A DNA stretch of 64,000 nt from Lunularia cruciata (lineage: Eukaryota > Streptophyta > Marchantiopsida > Lunulariales > Lunulariaceae): positions 62,908,552 through 62,972,551 of the forward strand of contig OX419756.1 of assembly GCA_948567375.1 (NCBI GenBank), in the 5' to 3' direction. Positions 23,932 through 35,504 of this stretch are shown here, piece after piece. The notes under the pieces are model-generated. The model ran no database searches and was not told where the DNA came from. It saw nothing but the letters and a program-made list of their open reading frames with translations. Position numbers and translations under genes: made by a program. Within the stretch, counting starts at the first letter, position 1, and every line of letters begins with the position of its first letter.

Positions 23932-25397
23932 CCCGACAAATATCACTTTTGCGGTAATCGGGTAAGTAAAGTTTGTTCTTGATACCTTGCTTTTCTCTTC
24001 AAGTCCTCAATAACTTGATTCTGTACTACTTTTTCCCCTTGCAGTACTTCTCTTTCCTCCTCGCCTTGGGTTATACTCTTCTTCAAATCCGAGTTCTCTT
24101 CTTCTAATCTCACCAAAACCTGCAACACAATCTTCACCTCCGGACATGTTGATTGCATCTCCTTCTTCCTGGTGCTCCAACTTCACCAACAATGGGCACA
24201 CAATTTCTCGCAAGTACTCCACTCCGTCACTTGCAACTACTTCCTTCTGCGTAGAAATCTCCTCTCTTACCTCTTCTTCTCCTAATACTCTCCTTCTTCT
24301 TTGCAGTTGTCATATCAGAATAGACGCTTCACTTCCCGAGCTAGCATTCACTTCTTCTTTTGCCTTATTTGGACCTGCTTCACACTTTGTCTTGCGTCTT
24401 GACCAAACTCCTCTCTGAATCATGAACTCCTTCTCCTCTGGCTCGGGTATCTCGTCCTCCAACTTTGCATTATGTTCTTTGTCAAGCTCCACCCAAACTT
24501 CTTCTTCTTCTTCTTCTTTTGCAACAGGCACTGATGTCATCTCTCCACCTTCATTGCTATTGCTACTCGTATCTCCACTCTGCAGCGTGAGCTCCGGTTC
24601 CTCCTTGTGTTCTGAGTCTTTGGACTTGCACTTGGCTTTGCCTTCCGAGTCTTCGTCTTTTGATGCGATCACCACCATGCCTCTCCTCGGGTTTTCTCTT
24701 TTGGTCTTCCGAGGTCTTGTCTTATCTTTGGCTTCTCCTTGCCGACTCTGCTTCTTCAACTTCAGAGTACTCACCTCTATCTCCATGCTCTTGCCTGTCT
24801 TTGCATAGTTCTCATCCGTGCTTTAGATTTGCAGAATGTATTGCTGCTCCTCCGCATTGACCTCTCTTCTCAGGTCGGGATGGAAGTGAGACACCATTCT
24901 GTTGCGCTCCACCAAATCGAGCAGATTCAACCCGAGGTAGAAATGTGCTACAAATGGCACAATGTAGTGTGGAGGCGACTTATCCCATGAATTCCACACT
25001 ATTTGTCTCATCCTCCCATGAAAGCACCTTGCCCAATTGATAGGTTCTCTTGCAAACATCTTATGGAAGAATACCGCTTGGTGTTTCATTACATAAGTTG
25101 TTCTCTTCGGCTTCAGGATTGCCATGAGAGCACTCACGATCCCTCTCTTCACTTGATCTTTGTAACTCTCAACCTTATACCCATTCTTTGTTCTCTTTGA
25201 AGAGAAGGCATCCCTCACTTCTTGGGTTGATAGGGCAAATCCGAGTACTTTGCCTTATGACCCAAAGCCACTTTACCTTGGGTTTCATCCCAAAGACTCT
25301 TTTCTTTCCCTTCTTTGGCCATACAGGCACAATCCGACTTCTCTATACACTTCTTCTTCTCCATTTAAAAAAAAAAACAAAATATGTGGGTACCACA
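23932..25397 (-). mobile_element. internally deleted solo A LTR nested in L3
   Basis: Ends are TGTGACAACCCGAC (23932) and GTGGGTACCACA (25397). Only about 45 bases of the LTR 3' end are kept before sequence jumps (near 23976) into the ORF coiled coil, so roughly 2.3 kb is missing. It is flanked by ACGGT (23927-23931) and ACAGT (25398-25402), a 5-bp duplication with one change. Confidence 0.75.
24007..25218 (-). pseudogene. LTR-encoded ORF, N-terminal and middle part, deleted copy
   Basis: Three collinear pieces lie in one reading frame (25218-24823, 24786-24310, 24222-24007), separated by stops. They carry KNGYKVESYKDQVKRGIVSA, PPHYIVPFVAHFYLGLNLL, the acidic block with ESEDEDSEG-like residues (here IASKDEDSEGKAKCK), QRGVWSRRKTKCEAG and the start of the coiled coil (VLVRLEEENSDLKKSI). 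Here Arg-Arg is retained (NPRRGMVV) where other copies have Arg-stop. Confidence 0.75.
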
Positions 25398-25935
25398 ACA
25401 GTCTTTACCTCCGGACACTCAGACTGCATTTCTCTCTTCTTCCATTCCAACTTCATTAGCAATGGGCATACAATGTCCCACGGATACTCAACTCCTTCAC
25501 TTTAATTCCCTTCTGCTTGCGGACTTTTCTCCTTCTTTGCTCCTTCTTTGCTTGACACACTTCTTCTAAGCCACAATTGCCTTATTGGAATGGATTCTTT
25601 GCTCCCTAAACTTCCACTCTCCATTTCTCTTCTTCTACTCGACCTCACCTCACACTTTGCCTTTCTTCTAGAGCAGACAACCTCTCTAAATGATCACCCT
25701 CTTCTATTCTATTTTTGGAAATTTGTCTTCTTGTCTCGGGTTATCTTCTTCTACCATCTCCAACTTTCCCTCTTCTTCCTCTTGTACCGGCTGCATCTCC
25801 ACTTCATCTTCCCTTTCACTACTCTATTCACCACTCTAGAATGTGAGTTTAGGTTCTTCCTCTCTCTGAGCCTTCTGACTTGTACTTGGCTTCCCCTTCT
25901 GAGTCTTCTCCTGACGGTACGAGGTCCTTCCTCAA
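25398..25935 (-). pseudogene. L3 LTR and ORF, acidic-region remnant
   Basis: Continuation of the L3 minus-strand ORF on the far side of the nested LTR: MQSECPEVKT at about 25400, VEYPWDIVCPLLMKLEWKKR upstream, and SGEDSEGEAKYKSEGSE near 25900. It ends abruptly at about 25935 in a head-to-head join with plus-strand LTR sequence. The LTR 5' end (promoter and ORF start) is missing. Confidence 0.65.
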
Positions 25936-25940
25936 GTTTA

Positions 25941-26317
25941 CTTTTTTGTGAGTTTTCCAAGGTTCATGGTAGAAATCAAAACTAGTAACTGTATAGATGA
26001 TCCCAACTTGGAAGGGAAGAGAGGAAATCCAACTTGATGGAATAAGTTGGATTGGAGACTTGTGTTGGGGACTAAAATCAAAAGAATCACCTTCAACTTG
26101 AAGGAGATTGAGGAGTTGATCATGTAGAGGAGATTGAGGAGATGAAGAGTACCTTTAGTGCATGAAGAATGGGTATAAGGTAGAAACTTACAAAGGCCTA
26201 ATGAGGCAAAGTATCATTTGGGCTTTGATAGCTATGATTAAGCCAAATCAAACCACCTATGTTACAAAGCAACATGTGGTTTTCTTTCACCTCATATTTG
26301 CAGGCCAAAAGGTTAAT
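25941..26317 (+). repeat. A3 LTR fragment 2 (plus strand)
   Basis: Plus-strand ORF sequence FPRFMVEIKTSN, LDWRLVLGTK, KNGYKVETYKGLMRQS and MIKPNQTTYVTKQHVVFFH fits where A3 left off, minus about 200 bases. It is cut at 26317 by B1. Assignment to A3 rather than another A LTR is inferred from order and strand. Confidence 0.6.
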
Positions 26318-26656
26318 TGTAATACCATTTGTGCATGTATGTAGTATGGTGATATTTAGTTTGGTATTACTAGTACTTGAGAGATATTATTTATATAGAG
26401 ATAAAGGAAGGTTCAACATTAGTCTTGATTAGCTAAAGTTAGTCATAGCTAAGATAGAAGAGATCTTACTTTAGAGGAAGTGGAAAGATGAGTACCACTA
26501 TTTTGGATTCTAGTGTGTTGACTTTGTATCATTCCTAGGAGTTTGGCTTCAAGGAAAGAGTTGAGAACTCTTGGGCCTGCAAGCCTTTTTGTTTTGGATT
26601 CTTCTATAGTCCAAGGATAGCCTATGTGTAGGAATCCTTGACTTAGTGGTTGGGTC
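26318..26656 (+). repeat. B1: family B LTR fragment (plus strand)
   Basis: It starts TGTAATACCATTTGTGCATG, a variant of the family B LTR start TGTAACACCCATTTGTGCATG, and follows the LTR sequence to GTGGTTGGGTC (26656). There B2 is inserted on the other strand. The remainder of B1 lies outside the window. Confidence 0.85.
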
Positions 26657-27367
26657 TGTGAGCCTGCCTGTCTCTCACTCAAGATGAACCTCTAATGGCT
26701 ATAATGGTAGCGCACCATGGACTTAGAAGGCAAGGAGCTCCAACTCCATCATTCTCCTCCAAGGCTAACACTCCAAGACTCAAGATATTGCTCAATAGAG
26801 AACTCAAATGAGAGAGATATTTGCAAATGAAAGGATGATGAGTACCTCCTCACTCCTTGTTTATATACTTATGAAATAGTATTTAGTATATGTACCAAAG
26901 TTACTAATTACTGGAGTAACTCAAGTTACTAGGCTGAAAGTCAAGTAAAGTCAAAAAGTATAAAGGAATATTCATCCACATGAGCATATTCCACTAAGCA
27001 TATGATCTTATCTTGATCTTATCTTGACTCAACCACTAAATCAAGGATTCCTTTACATGGGCTATCCTTGGACTATAGAAGAATCCAAAACAAAAAGGCT
27101 TGCGGTTCTCAAGAGTTCTCAACTCTTTCTTCAAAGCCAAACACCTTGGAATAATACCAAGTCATTACACTAGAATCCAAAATAGTGGTGCTCATCTTTT
27201 CCCCTTCCTCTACAGTAAAGTCCCCTCTATCTTAGCCATGACTAACTTTAGCTAATCATGACTAATGTAGAACCATCCTCTATCTCTATATAAAACATAT
27301 CTCTCAAGTACTTGTAATACCAAGCTAAATATCACCATACCACACACATGTACAAATGGGTGTTAAA
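26657..27367 (-). repeat. B2 3' LTR
   Basis: It runs from TGTGAGCCTGCC (26657) to GGGTGTTAAA (27367; the terminal CA has become AA). It is the same sequence family as the B4 LTRs, with scattered substitutions and a small local expansion near 27003 (CTTATCTTGAT repeated). PPT-like TTTACCCCTGG follows. Confidence 0.85.
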
Positions 27368-27449
27368 TTTACCCCTGGACTAAGTTTTCACTTTGTCGTC
27401 AAAGTGAAGGTCTCTCTACCTTTTATGATACATCTTCAACTTATCATGG

Positions 27450-30400
27450 TTAAATCCTATCAAAGTGTTTTCCTCCCAACTCCTTGAGATCATAGGTGTT
27501 ATTACCCCACACCTTCTCCACTATGAAAGGTCCAAAGTACTTAGGCAAAAACTTCTTTTGCACTCTCTTGAATTGAATAGAATCAAACAACATTACCCAA
27601 TCACCTTTCAAAGGCTCCACCTTCTTCTTGCCTTGCCTCTTGTCATAGCTCTCCTTTTGTTTCCTTTGGGCTTGCTCCACTTGAACCATAGCAACTGCTC
27701 TTGCCTCTTCCAACTCCATGAGTTGTTCCTTCCTTGACTTCTTTGTATCACCTCCTTGTGCTTTCTTCAATCTCCTATGAATGCTTTGGAAGGTAGGAAG
27801 ATCAAAGTGAATAGACAGGGTAGACTCAATACCATATACCAATTGAAATGGAGAATATCTGGTGGAGGTCTCCATGGTTGTCCTATACTCCCACAAAACT
27901 GCATGAATCCTCTTGTCCCAATGATGTTTAGCTCCCTCTATTTCTGCATCTTTGGCCAACATCATGCACAAGGTCTGATTGGTTCTCTTTGCCAAGCCAT
28001 TGGAATTTGGCTTATAGGATGTAGTTACTCTATGTGTGATAGAGAAATTTCATAGCATGGCTGTAGTAATGCTTCTTGTAAACTCTCCTCCTGTATCAAA
28101 AACCAACTCCAAAGGGCATCCAGACCTAGTAATAATGTGTTTATAAAGAAATCTACAAACTTCATCTTCATTCTTATCCCTCAATGGTCTAGCCTCAACC
28201 CACTTGGTTAGATAATTAGTAACTACCACAATATTCCAATTGTTCCTTGGGGTTCTATTGAAAGGACCTACAAAATCAATTCCCCACTTCTCAAAAGGCC
28301 TAACAATGGAATTGATCTAAGTGGTGGAGTGGATGTAGACTTTCTAGCAAAAGTTTGTCAAATATGACAAGTTTTGCAATAATCAAGAAAATCCTTGAAA
28401 ATGCCTCTCCATTGGTAACCAACATCTAGAATCATGAAAGCAGTCAACTTTCCTACAAAGTGTCCTCCACACACTAAACCTTCATGAAACTCTTTATAAG
28501 TAGGATAAACTCTTCCTTTCCTACTACTCTTTGAAGTAGACCATCTGCTCCTTGGTGAAAAAGAATATCTTCCACCATTGTGTAAGGTCTAGATCTTGCT
28601 GCAAGGGCCTTCCTCTCCCTAGCATGAATCCCTTTTGGATAGTTATCTCTTGTCACAAAATCCACAATCTCCTTGTACTCCATTGGAACCTCTTGAATGA
28701 TTGAGATTGTCATGAGCTCCTCATCCAGGAAGGAATTGCCCATTGGCTCATCTCCATCATGATCATAGACTCTAGATAACAAATCAGCATTTGCATGTTT
28801 CTTTCCTGGCCTATCCTCAATGGTGTAGTCATACTCAGACAAGAGTACCATCCACCTTGCTAGTCTCCTTTCAACACTAGGCTTGTTGAAGATGTAATTC
28901 AAAACCTTGTGATCTATGACAATGGTGGCTTTCCCTCCAAGCAAGTAGTGTCTCAACTTCCTGAGACACCAAAGATCACTGCCAACCCTTCTCTCTCTGT
29001 GATCGAGTAGTTCTTTTCTACTGAAACCATCTGCCTACTAGCATAAGCTATTGAATGATCATGTCCATCTTGGTCTAATTGACTAAGAGTGCATCCTATA
29101 GCTACATCAGGTGTAGAGGATAAAAGGCTTATTCCAATCATGTTTAGCAAGAATTGGAGCTACAACAAGGGATTGCTTGAGCTCCTCAAAAGCTTTGAGA
29201 GCCTCCTTGTTTTCCAAAATCACCATGTAATCTACACCTTCTTCATGTAGATGGTCAATGCATAAGCCTTGTTGGAAAATGAGAAGATGAACTTCCTTTA
29301 ATATCCAACCATCCCCAAGAATTGGCATAACTTTGTCAAGCTTGAAGGGAATGGAAGGTTTGAGATTTTCCTCACCTTCTCAGGATCAACTGCTATTCCA
29401 TCCTTGGAGATGATGTGCCCTAAAAGTAGACCTTCTTCACATCCAAAATGCACTTTTCTGGGTTGAGTGATGCATTTGCCTTAGGTGCTCAAAGTGCTCT
29501 TCCTTGCTTCTATAGACACAAAAGTCATCAATGAAGTCTCTCACAAATTTCCCAATGAAAGGTTCAAATACCTTATCATGAACCATTGGAATGTGGTTGG
29601 AGCATTGCAAAGCTTGAAAGGCATGACCTTGAAAGCGTAAGTTCCCCAATGTGTGGTGAGTTGTTGATGCTCTTGTGCAATCTTGATTTGGTTATATCCA
29701 CTATAACCATCTCCAAAACTATACCTCTCATGACCTGCAACTTCTTCCAAGATCTCATCAATGAATGGCAATGTGTAGTAGTACATTGAGCTTGTAATCC
29801 ACACATACCCAAAGCTTGCCATTATTTTTCTTCACAATGACAATTAGAGACACTTATCTTGATTCTCCACCTCAAAGATAAATCTAGCATCCTAGAGCTT
29901 ATCAATCTCCTCCTTCACAACCAAAGATATTGGTGGGCTAATGCAACATTGCTTTTGGCAGATTGGTCTTGCATGTAACTCCACCTCTATCTTTTGCTCC
30001 TCCAATGTGACTTCCTTCAAATCCTTGTAAATGAAAGAAAACACATGGATGAACTTGTAGAAAATCTCCACAAATCTCACATCTTACTTCTTGGTAGCAT
30101 TTGGGCCATACTTGACGGTAGCTAACCTTTCCTCTACCTCCTCAAGTGTCAATGGTGATTTATCTGGGTCCTTCAAAACCTTTGGTTTAGGTGCAAAATC
30201 CATAGCACACAAGGGACACACATCTAAATCAGATTCAAAATCATCCTCCTCCGTGGAAGTCTCCTCCTCCATGCTTGTGTCCACACCTGAAGCTCCTACT
30301 TTTGAATTTGATTCCCAATAATCAGAAGATGGTATATCTCAATGTGAAGTGTTGGTGATGTTAGTCACATGAACTGTGACTCTATGGTTTGATGGCCCAA

Positions 30401-31142
30401 TCCTGAAGTACCCTTTGTGCCATCTATCAATTGTGCATGCTGCTCTCAACCATGGCCTCCCAAGAAGTAAGTCATAGCTTGAATCCTTCAAGACTTGGAA
30501 AGTCATGAGATTTCAAACTCCCATAATTGAAGCTACCACCTTATCCATCACCTCTATTGATCAAACTTGTTGCTTGTTTGCCATGCTCACCACAAATGTT
30601 GAAGGTCTTGAGGGTATCATACTGAACTTCTTCATTAACCTTTCTGACATGACATTCATTGCTGATCTTCCATCAACAAGTGCATCCTTGATGTTGTGAC
30701 CATTGACTTTCATATCAATCTTGGAGGCATATTCACAAGCCTCCCATGGTGTTGGCTTGGCATCTACCATCCATATTGATATTGGAGCTTTGCCTTCTTC
30801 TTCTTCTTGCTCCTTGTAGAACTCAAACCACCTCTAAGCTCCTTTCTTTAGGTAGGGCTCAAAGCAATCAATTGGCCCACTGTGATGTTAGCCTTGTGAC
30901 TATCAACATCCTCCAACACATTGTAGTTTCCATTGTTGCTTTGAAGTCAAGAAGTCCTCCATCCCCAACTTCTTCCTTGAAGTCTTTGTTGTTGATGGTG
31001 TTGAGGTGCGAGTGCTCCTAGTAGACAAAGGAGTATCCTTGCTTGAAGTAAATCCTTGAGAAGAGTGAACATCCTCTGCAAAATGAGCTCTCTTCTTCTC
31101 TTGTGCCAAAAGCTCCAAATTAAGACCCTTGGAGTTTGAGCA
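27450..31142 (-). pseudogene. B2 pol (integrase to protease), degenerate
   Basis: Collinear with residues of the B4 polyprotein. The integrase C-terminal half is at 27450-27995 (ERTNQTLCMMLAKDAE to GPFIVEKVWGNNTYDLKEL), RNase H at 28474-29150, RT at 29437-29822 (YSFGDGYSGYNQIKI, FIDDFCVY) and protease at 30561-30770, where B4's VDGGSAVNAMS reads VDGRSAMNVMS, so the active-site turn is altered. At least eight frame breaks. Not functional. Confidence 0.88.
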
Positions 31143-31934
31143 TGTGACAACCCGGCAAATATCACTTTTGCGGTAATCAGGTAAGTAAAGTTTGTTCCCG
31201 CAGAGATACGAGTCAGAATTGGTCAAATACAAAGCAAAGTAACAATTTTAGTTCTTCTTGGTTGCGTCTTTAATCTCTCAAGTAGAAACCACACCCAGAA
31301 GAGAGTAACAAGCACTGACTTGCAGTCTTGTCACAAATTAACACTCCATAATCACAACTCCATCAAATCTTTCCAAACAATCTTGATTGTGATGATTCAG
31401 GCTCTCCCGAAAATGGCACTTCACTGCAAAACGACTTTGCCTCAGAATTGTGTTCCACCCCTCCACTGAAGGCATAACTTCCTCGATCAAAATTGCTTCA
31501 CATCAACTTCGTACTGCACTCATAAAAGCAGAATACTACCAACACTACAATTCCTCTCAAATCTGTCAAGGCATTGCTTCGATTGCACTTCACTCAAGAT
31601 CAAACACACAAAATGAAGATCACGGCTGTGGAATCCAACATCCAACAAACACTTTGAATTGCACTTCAAATTTCTCCAAACATTCACAAACACAATCACA
31701 AAGCTGATACTTGGAATCAAGCTCAAGCGACGAGCACAGCTTCACAGCACTTTGCTTTATCTATTCTCAAAAATAATGAGCACTGAACAACAATTTCCTG
31801 CGAATGCCACTCTTAAGTAGTGAACAATCAATAGTTCTAACAACTATACCATTCTACAACAACTCTTCTAACCTGCAGATCCAAAATGGCAATGCACCTC
31901 TTCATATCTGCCTCTTCAAGTCTCAAATTGGTTA

Positions 31935-34499
31935 CTAATCCGATCCGATGTCTACTTCTTCCTCGGCTTTCAAACCTGAACCCGAAGTAATCTTACTTCC
32001 TACTACATTTTCCTCGGGTTTCACATCTCCTACTTCTTCGACCAGATCTAGCAATTCTCTTTCCTGATCTGAAATTGCACTAGTGGGCAATCTATCTAAC
32101 CCTTCATCCTTCAACCCACTCTTCTCTAATGTCTCTGAGGGCAACTCCGAAGACATTTGGATTCCTATGTTATCTACTTCGGGTTTTGCCTTAACATCCT
32201 GCCGAAGCTTTTCTAACTCTATTCTCACTAAGTCTAATCTAATCACAATATTGTCTTTTACTTCTAAGATCTTCTTGTCTACACAAGTTCTGAGACTAAT
32301 CAACAAGGCATTCAAATCTGTATCTTTTGCTTGTCTTTGCCTCGTCTCCTGCACCAACAACTTCAACTCGTGCAACCTTGTTTCTTCAATCCAAACACTG
32401 GCTTCTGTACTTAACATTGCGTTCACTCTGAGAACTATTTCCTTCAATGGCTCCAATCTTGTCTTTCGTTCTCGTTCCCAATCTGCAAGCCATTCCTCTT
32501 TGTACATTGCCAACTCTTCTTCGAACTCGGCCTTCACCGCCTCCTTTTCTTTCTCCTTCTGTACAATTTTCTTTTCTTGATTACGAAGTAACTCTCGTAA
32601 TCTCTCTTCTTCTCTATACCGCACAGACAACTCTCTTTGCCAGAGCTGCTTCTTCTCCTCCATACTCTCCATCACTCGATCGAGCTCTTGGTCCTTTGAT
32701 GCTACCCTCGCCATAGCATGGATAAGCTCTACTCTTGAATCAGCAAATTGCTGCTTCAAGATTTCAAATTCAGCTACTTGTCTCTCCCTTGCGATGTCAC
32801 GCTTCCTCTCAAGATCCTCTCAATAGCTCACTTCTCTCTTCAGGTCTTTGATTACCTGACTTCTCTCTACTGCTTCCGCTTGTAGTACTTCTCTCTCCTT
32901 CTCACCTTGGGTTATACTCTTCTTCAACTCCGAGTTTTCTTCTTCTAATCTCGCTACCACCTGCAATACAGTCTTTACCTCTGGACAAGTCGACTGCATC
33001 TCCTTCTTCTTCTTCTCCAACTTCACCAACAGCGGGCATACTACCTTCTGCAGGTACTCTACTCCCTCACTGGCAACTTCTTCCGTAATTTCGTGTTTCT
33101 CCTCATGTTCTTCTGATATGCGCCTTCGTCGCTGAAGTCTTCGTATCGGAATTGATGCCTCACTACTCGTGCTATCTTCTGCATCTGCTTTCACTTTACT
33201 TGGCCCCGCCTCACACTTTGCCTTATGTCTCGAGCGAACTCCTCGCTGTACTGCGATCTTCTTCTCCTTGAGCACCGGTACTTTGTCTTCCAGCGCCGCA
33301 TTGTCTTCGGCTTCTACTTCGGCTTGCACTTCTTCTTTGTATTCTTTAGCCACTGGTGCCGAGGTCATTTCTCCACCGTATTCACTGTCACTGCTAGTAT
33401 CTCCACTCTGTAGTGTCAGCTCAGGTTCCTCCTCACGTTCCGAGTCCTCTGTCTTGAGCTCGGCTTCGCCTTCTGAGTCTTCATCTTCTGACTCAATCAC
33501 CACCATCCCTCACCTTGGGTTATGTTTCTGCATCTTCCGAGGTTTCTTATTTTCTTTGGCTTCTGCGTGCCGAGTTCTCTTCTTTGTCAAGGTACTTACC
33601 ACGACCTCCATGCTTTTCCCTATCTTCGCATAGTAGTCGTCCGTGCTCCGGATTTGGAGAATGTAGTGTTGCTTCTCCGTGTTGACTTCTCTTCTCAAGT
33701 CAGGATGGAAATGAGACACCATTCTATTGCGCTCCGCCTAATTGAGCAAATTCAACCCGAGGTAGAAATGTGCTGCAAATGGTACAATGTAGTGTGGAGG
33801 CGACTTATCCCATAGATTCCACACCATTTGCCTCGTTCTCCCATGAAAGCACCTTGCCCAATTGATCGGTTCTCCTACAAATAACTTGTGAAAGAACACC
33901 GCTTGGTGTTTCATCACATAAGTGGTTCTCTCCGGCTTCAGGATGGCCATTAGTGCACTCACAATTCCTCTCCTCACAGGGTCTTTGTAGCTCTCAACTT
34001 TGTACCCATTCTTCGTTCTCTTCGACGAGAAGGCATCTCTCACCTCCTGCGTTTCTTGGGCTATCTCTCCTTTCCCCAAGAATGTGGCTCCCTGCTCCGA
34101 ACCCGCCTCCTTCTCGAGTACGAGTCTCCAATCCGACTCTGTCCATTGAGCCGGATTTCCTCTCTTCCCTTCTTCCTTGGGCCCATCGAGACACTTACTC
34201 TCGATGATTTCTGTCATGAATCCTGGAAAACTTACATTCCAGTTCCATGCCAAAAAGGTGATCCAAAGTCGGCTCAAGAATTTGATCCTTGCTACTACAT
34301 CTAATCTCCAAATCGCATGATTTCTCACTGCAAATTCAGAGTTTTTCTTCCCTCCTCCCATCTCTTTTGCTTTCTTATTGTGTCTTGATTTCTCTCTCGC
34401 GACTTCTCTCTTGCGCACTAACCCGAGTACAACTCTATTTCCCTTTCCCCGATCACCTGCAAGATGACTTCTCAACGGCAAAGGAAAATTGCTCGACAT
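31935..34499 (-). pseudogene. LTR-encoded ORF, best copy: 854 codons in one frame with 3 stops
   Basis: ATG at 34499, stop at 31935, one continuous frame interrupted only by stops at 33738 (TAG), 33510 (TGA) and 32820 (TGA). Residues 1 to about 260 look globular: MSSNFPLPLRS, AIWRLDVVARIKFLSRLW, ESDWRLVLEKEAG, KNGYKVESYKDPV, TTYVMKHQAVFFHKLF, PPHYIVPFAAHFYLGLNLL. Residues of about 330-460 are acidic (ESEDEDSEGEAE, LTLQSGDTSSDSE), followed by a basic patch (RSRHKAKCEAG, QRRRRISEE). From about 480 to 780 it is a long coiled coil (EEENSELKKSITQGEKERE, MEEKKQLWQREL, RLDLVRIELEKL). The C-terminus is KAEEEVDIGSD. I do not recognise the family. The layout recalls plant transposon accessory proteins, but that is only an impression. 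Relatives at 41436-44010, 38750-61723 and elsewhere share blocks and frame. Confidence 0.85.
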
Positions 34500-34518
34500 T
34501 TTGTCATTGCAGTTTCAA

Positions 34519-34526
34519 TTTTTATA
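34519..34526 (-). promoter_or_regulatory. TATA box in the family A LTR
   Basis: Minus-strand TATAAAAA lies 20-27 bases before the ORF ATG (34499). The same box occurs at 44029-44036 (A4 3' LTR), in the A4 5' LTR near 60670-60682, and as TATAAA at 38723-38728 in A2. It is probably the LTR promoter. Initiation 25-30 bases downstream would fall at or just after the first ATG. Confidence 0.55.
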
Positions 34527-34916
34527 GAGTTGCACTTCTTCATCTTCCGTTGCTTCAAGTTTCTACCGAGAAATCACACCTCCTGCATGCACCTGTCACT
34601 GTCAATCAACCTTTGCGCGTATGAGCCGCCAGTTTTGAAACGGCCCCTTCTTGAATTTCTCGCCCCGACGAAAGGTCGTTAGACTGTCTTTGCCTCGGGT
34701 TGAGCTCCCCCCGATCCAAAGACAATTTACTTTGTATGGTATGCTGACAAGGCATTTCCGAGGACTTTGCCTTATGACCCAAAGTCACTTTACTTTGGGT
34801 TTCATCCCAAAGACACTTTTCTTTGCCTTCTTTGGCCATACAGGCGCAATCCAATCTCTCTATACACTTCGTCTCCTTTATTTTGAAAAAACAAAAAATG
34901 TGGGCACCACAGAGCA

Positions 34917-35504
34917 CTATCCCATCTCATACTTGCTCTCAACCACATCTATGGATGCTATCTCCCTTACCTTTGTTTGGATTAGGAGCCACTTGGGTTT
35001 CACTTCCTCTGTCTTTCTCTCTATTGGCTCCCTCATAACCCTTTCCTCCATGGTAAGTGGAATTTGGACAATTCCTTTGGATGTGACCTCTTCCTCCACA
35101 ACCAAAACAATTTCTCTCATTGAAATTGTTGATTGGCTGGCCTCCTCTCTATGGATAACTTCTATGACTCCTAGGCCCTCTCCCCACATTCTGATCCACC
35201 TCTCTCTTCTCCCATAGTTGCACTACATTGATCTTGAGATCTGCAAGTTGTTCTGTGATGGTTTGAAGAGGATCCTTTGGTAGAGGTGCAAGAACTAGAG
35301 CAACTACTACTTGTGGTGCAACCTTTGCCACCAAAGTATCAGAATTTCCACCATGATTGTAACCTTGAGGAGGATGCAAAACCTCCTACACCACCAAATC
35401 ACTCTCATCTCCTTCCAAACTCCCCTCCATAAAAATTGCAATCTTGATAACTTCAACCTTGGAAGAAGGTTTCTCATATCTCACCTTGCTTTTAATTTGT
35501 GGTC
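34917..35504 (-). pseudogene. B2 gag, middle part
   Basis: Continuation of B2 upstream of the solo LTR. It contains the gag zinc knuckle (NCFGCGGRGHIQRNC equivalent, about 35045-35110), the linker DPLQTITEQLADLKINVVQLW and the VVEAIKIAI region near 35450. It is cut at 35504 (TTGTGGTC) by B3. Frames are broken. Confidence 0.85.

Larger units (their letters stand above)
31143..34911 (-). mobile_element. solo family A LTR no. 2 (3769 bp, complete)
   Basis: On the minus strand it starts TGTGGTGCCCACATTTTTTG (34911) and ends GGGTTGTCACA (31143), with perfect flanking GAGCA. There is no primer site, gag or polypurine tract beside it, so it is a true solo LTR. It holds the most complete copy of the LTR ORF, about 410 bases from the LTR start and 790 bases from its end. 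Confidence 0.93.
31138..34916. repeat. target-site duplication GAGCA flanking solo LTR no. 2
   Basis: GAGCA at 31138-31142 and 34912-34916 flanks the LTR exactly. Intact B4 reads continuously through this point (GAGTTTGAGCACTCTCCC on the plus strand), confirming a simple insertion. Confidence 0.95.
26657..35504 (-). mobile_element. B2: degenerate family B element (minus strand, 5' part missing)
   Basis: The 3' LTR (26657-27367) is followed in minus orientation by polypurine tract, integrase, RNase H, RT, protease and gag up to 35504. Its body is interrupted by a solo A LTR (31143-34911, duplication GAGCA) and then cut by B3 at 35505. It is clearly homologous throughout to the intact B4 element but carries many small indels and stops. 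Its gag start and 5' LTR lie beyond the right edge of the window. Confidence 0.88.

Noticed and set aside
24422-24808. Plus-strand Ser-rich ORFs within A LTRs (also 33169-33633, 39703-40443 minus, 42511-43146, 60268-60792)
   Set aside because: They are antisense shadows of the acidic Glu/Asp/Ser region of the LTR ORF, whose GAR codons read as Ser/Leu codons on the other strand.
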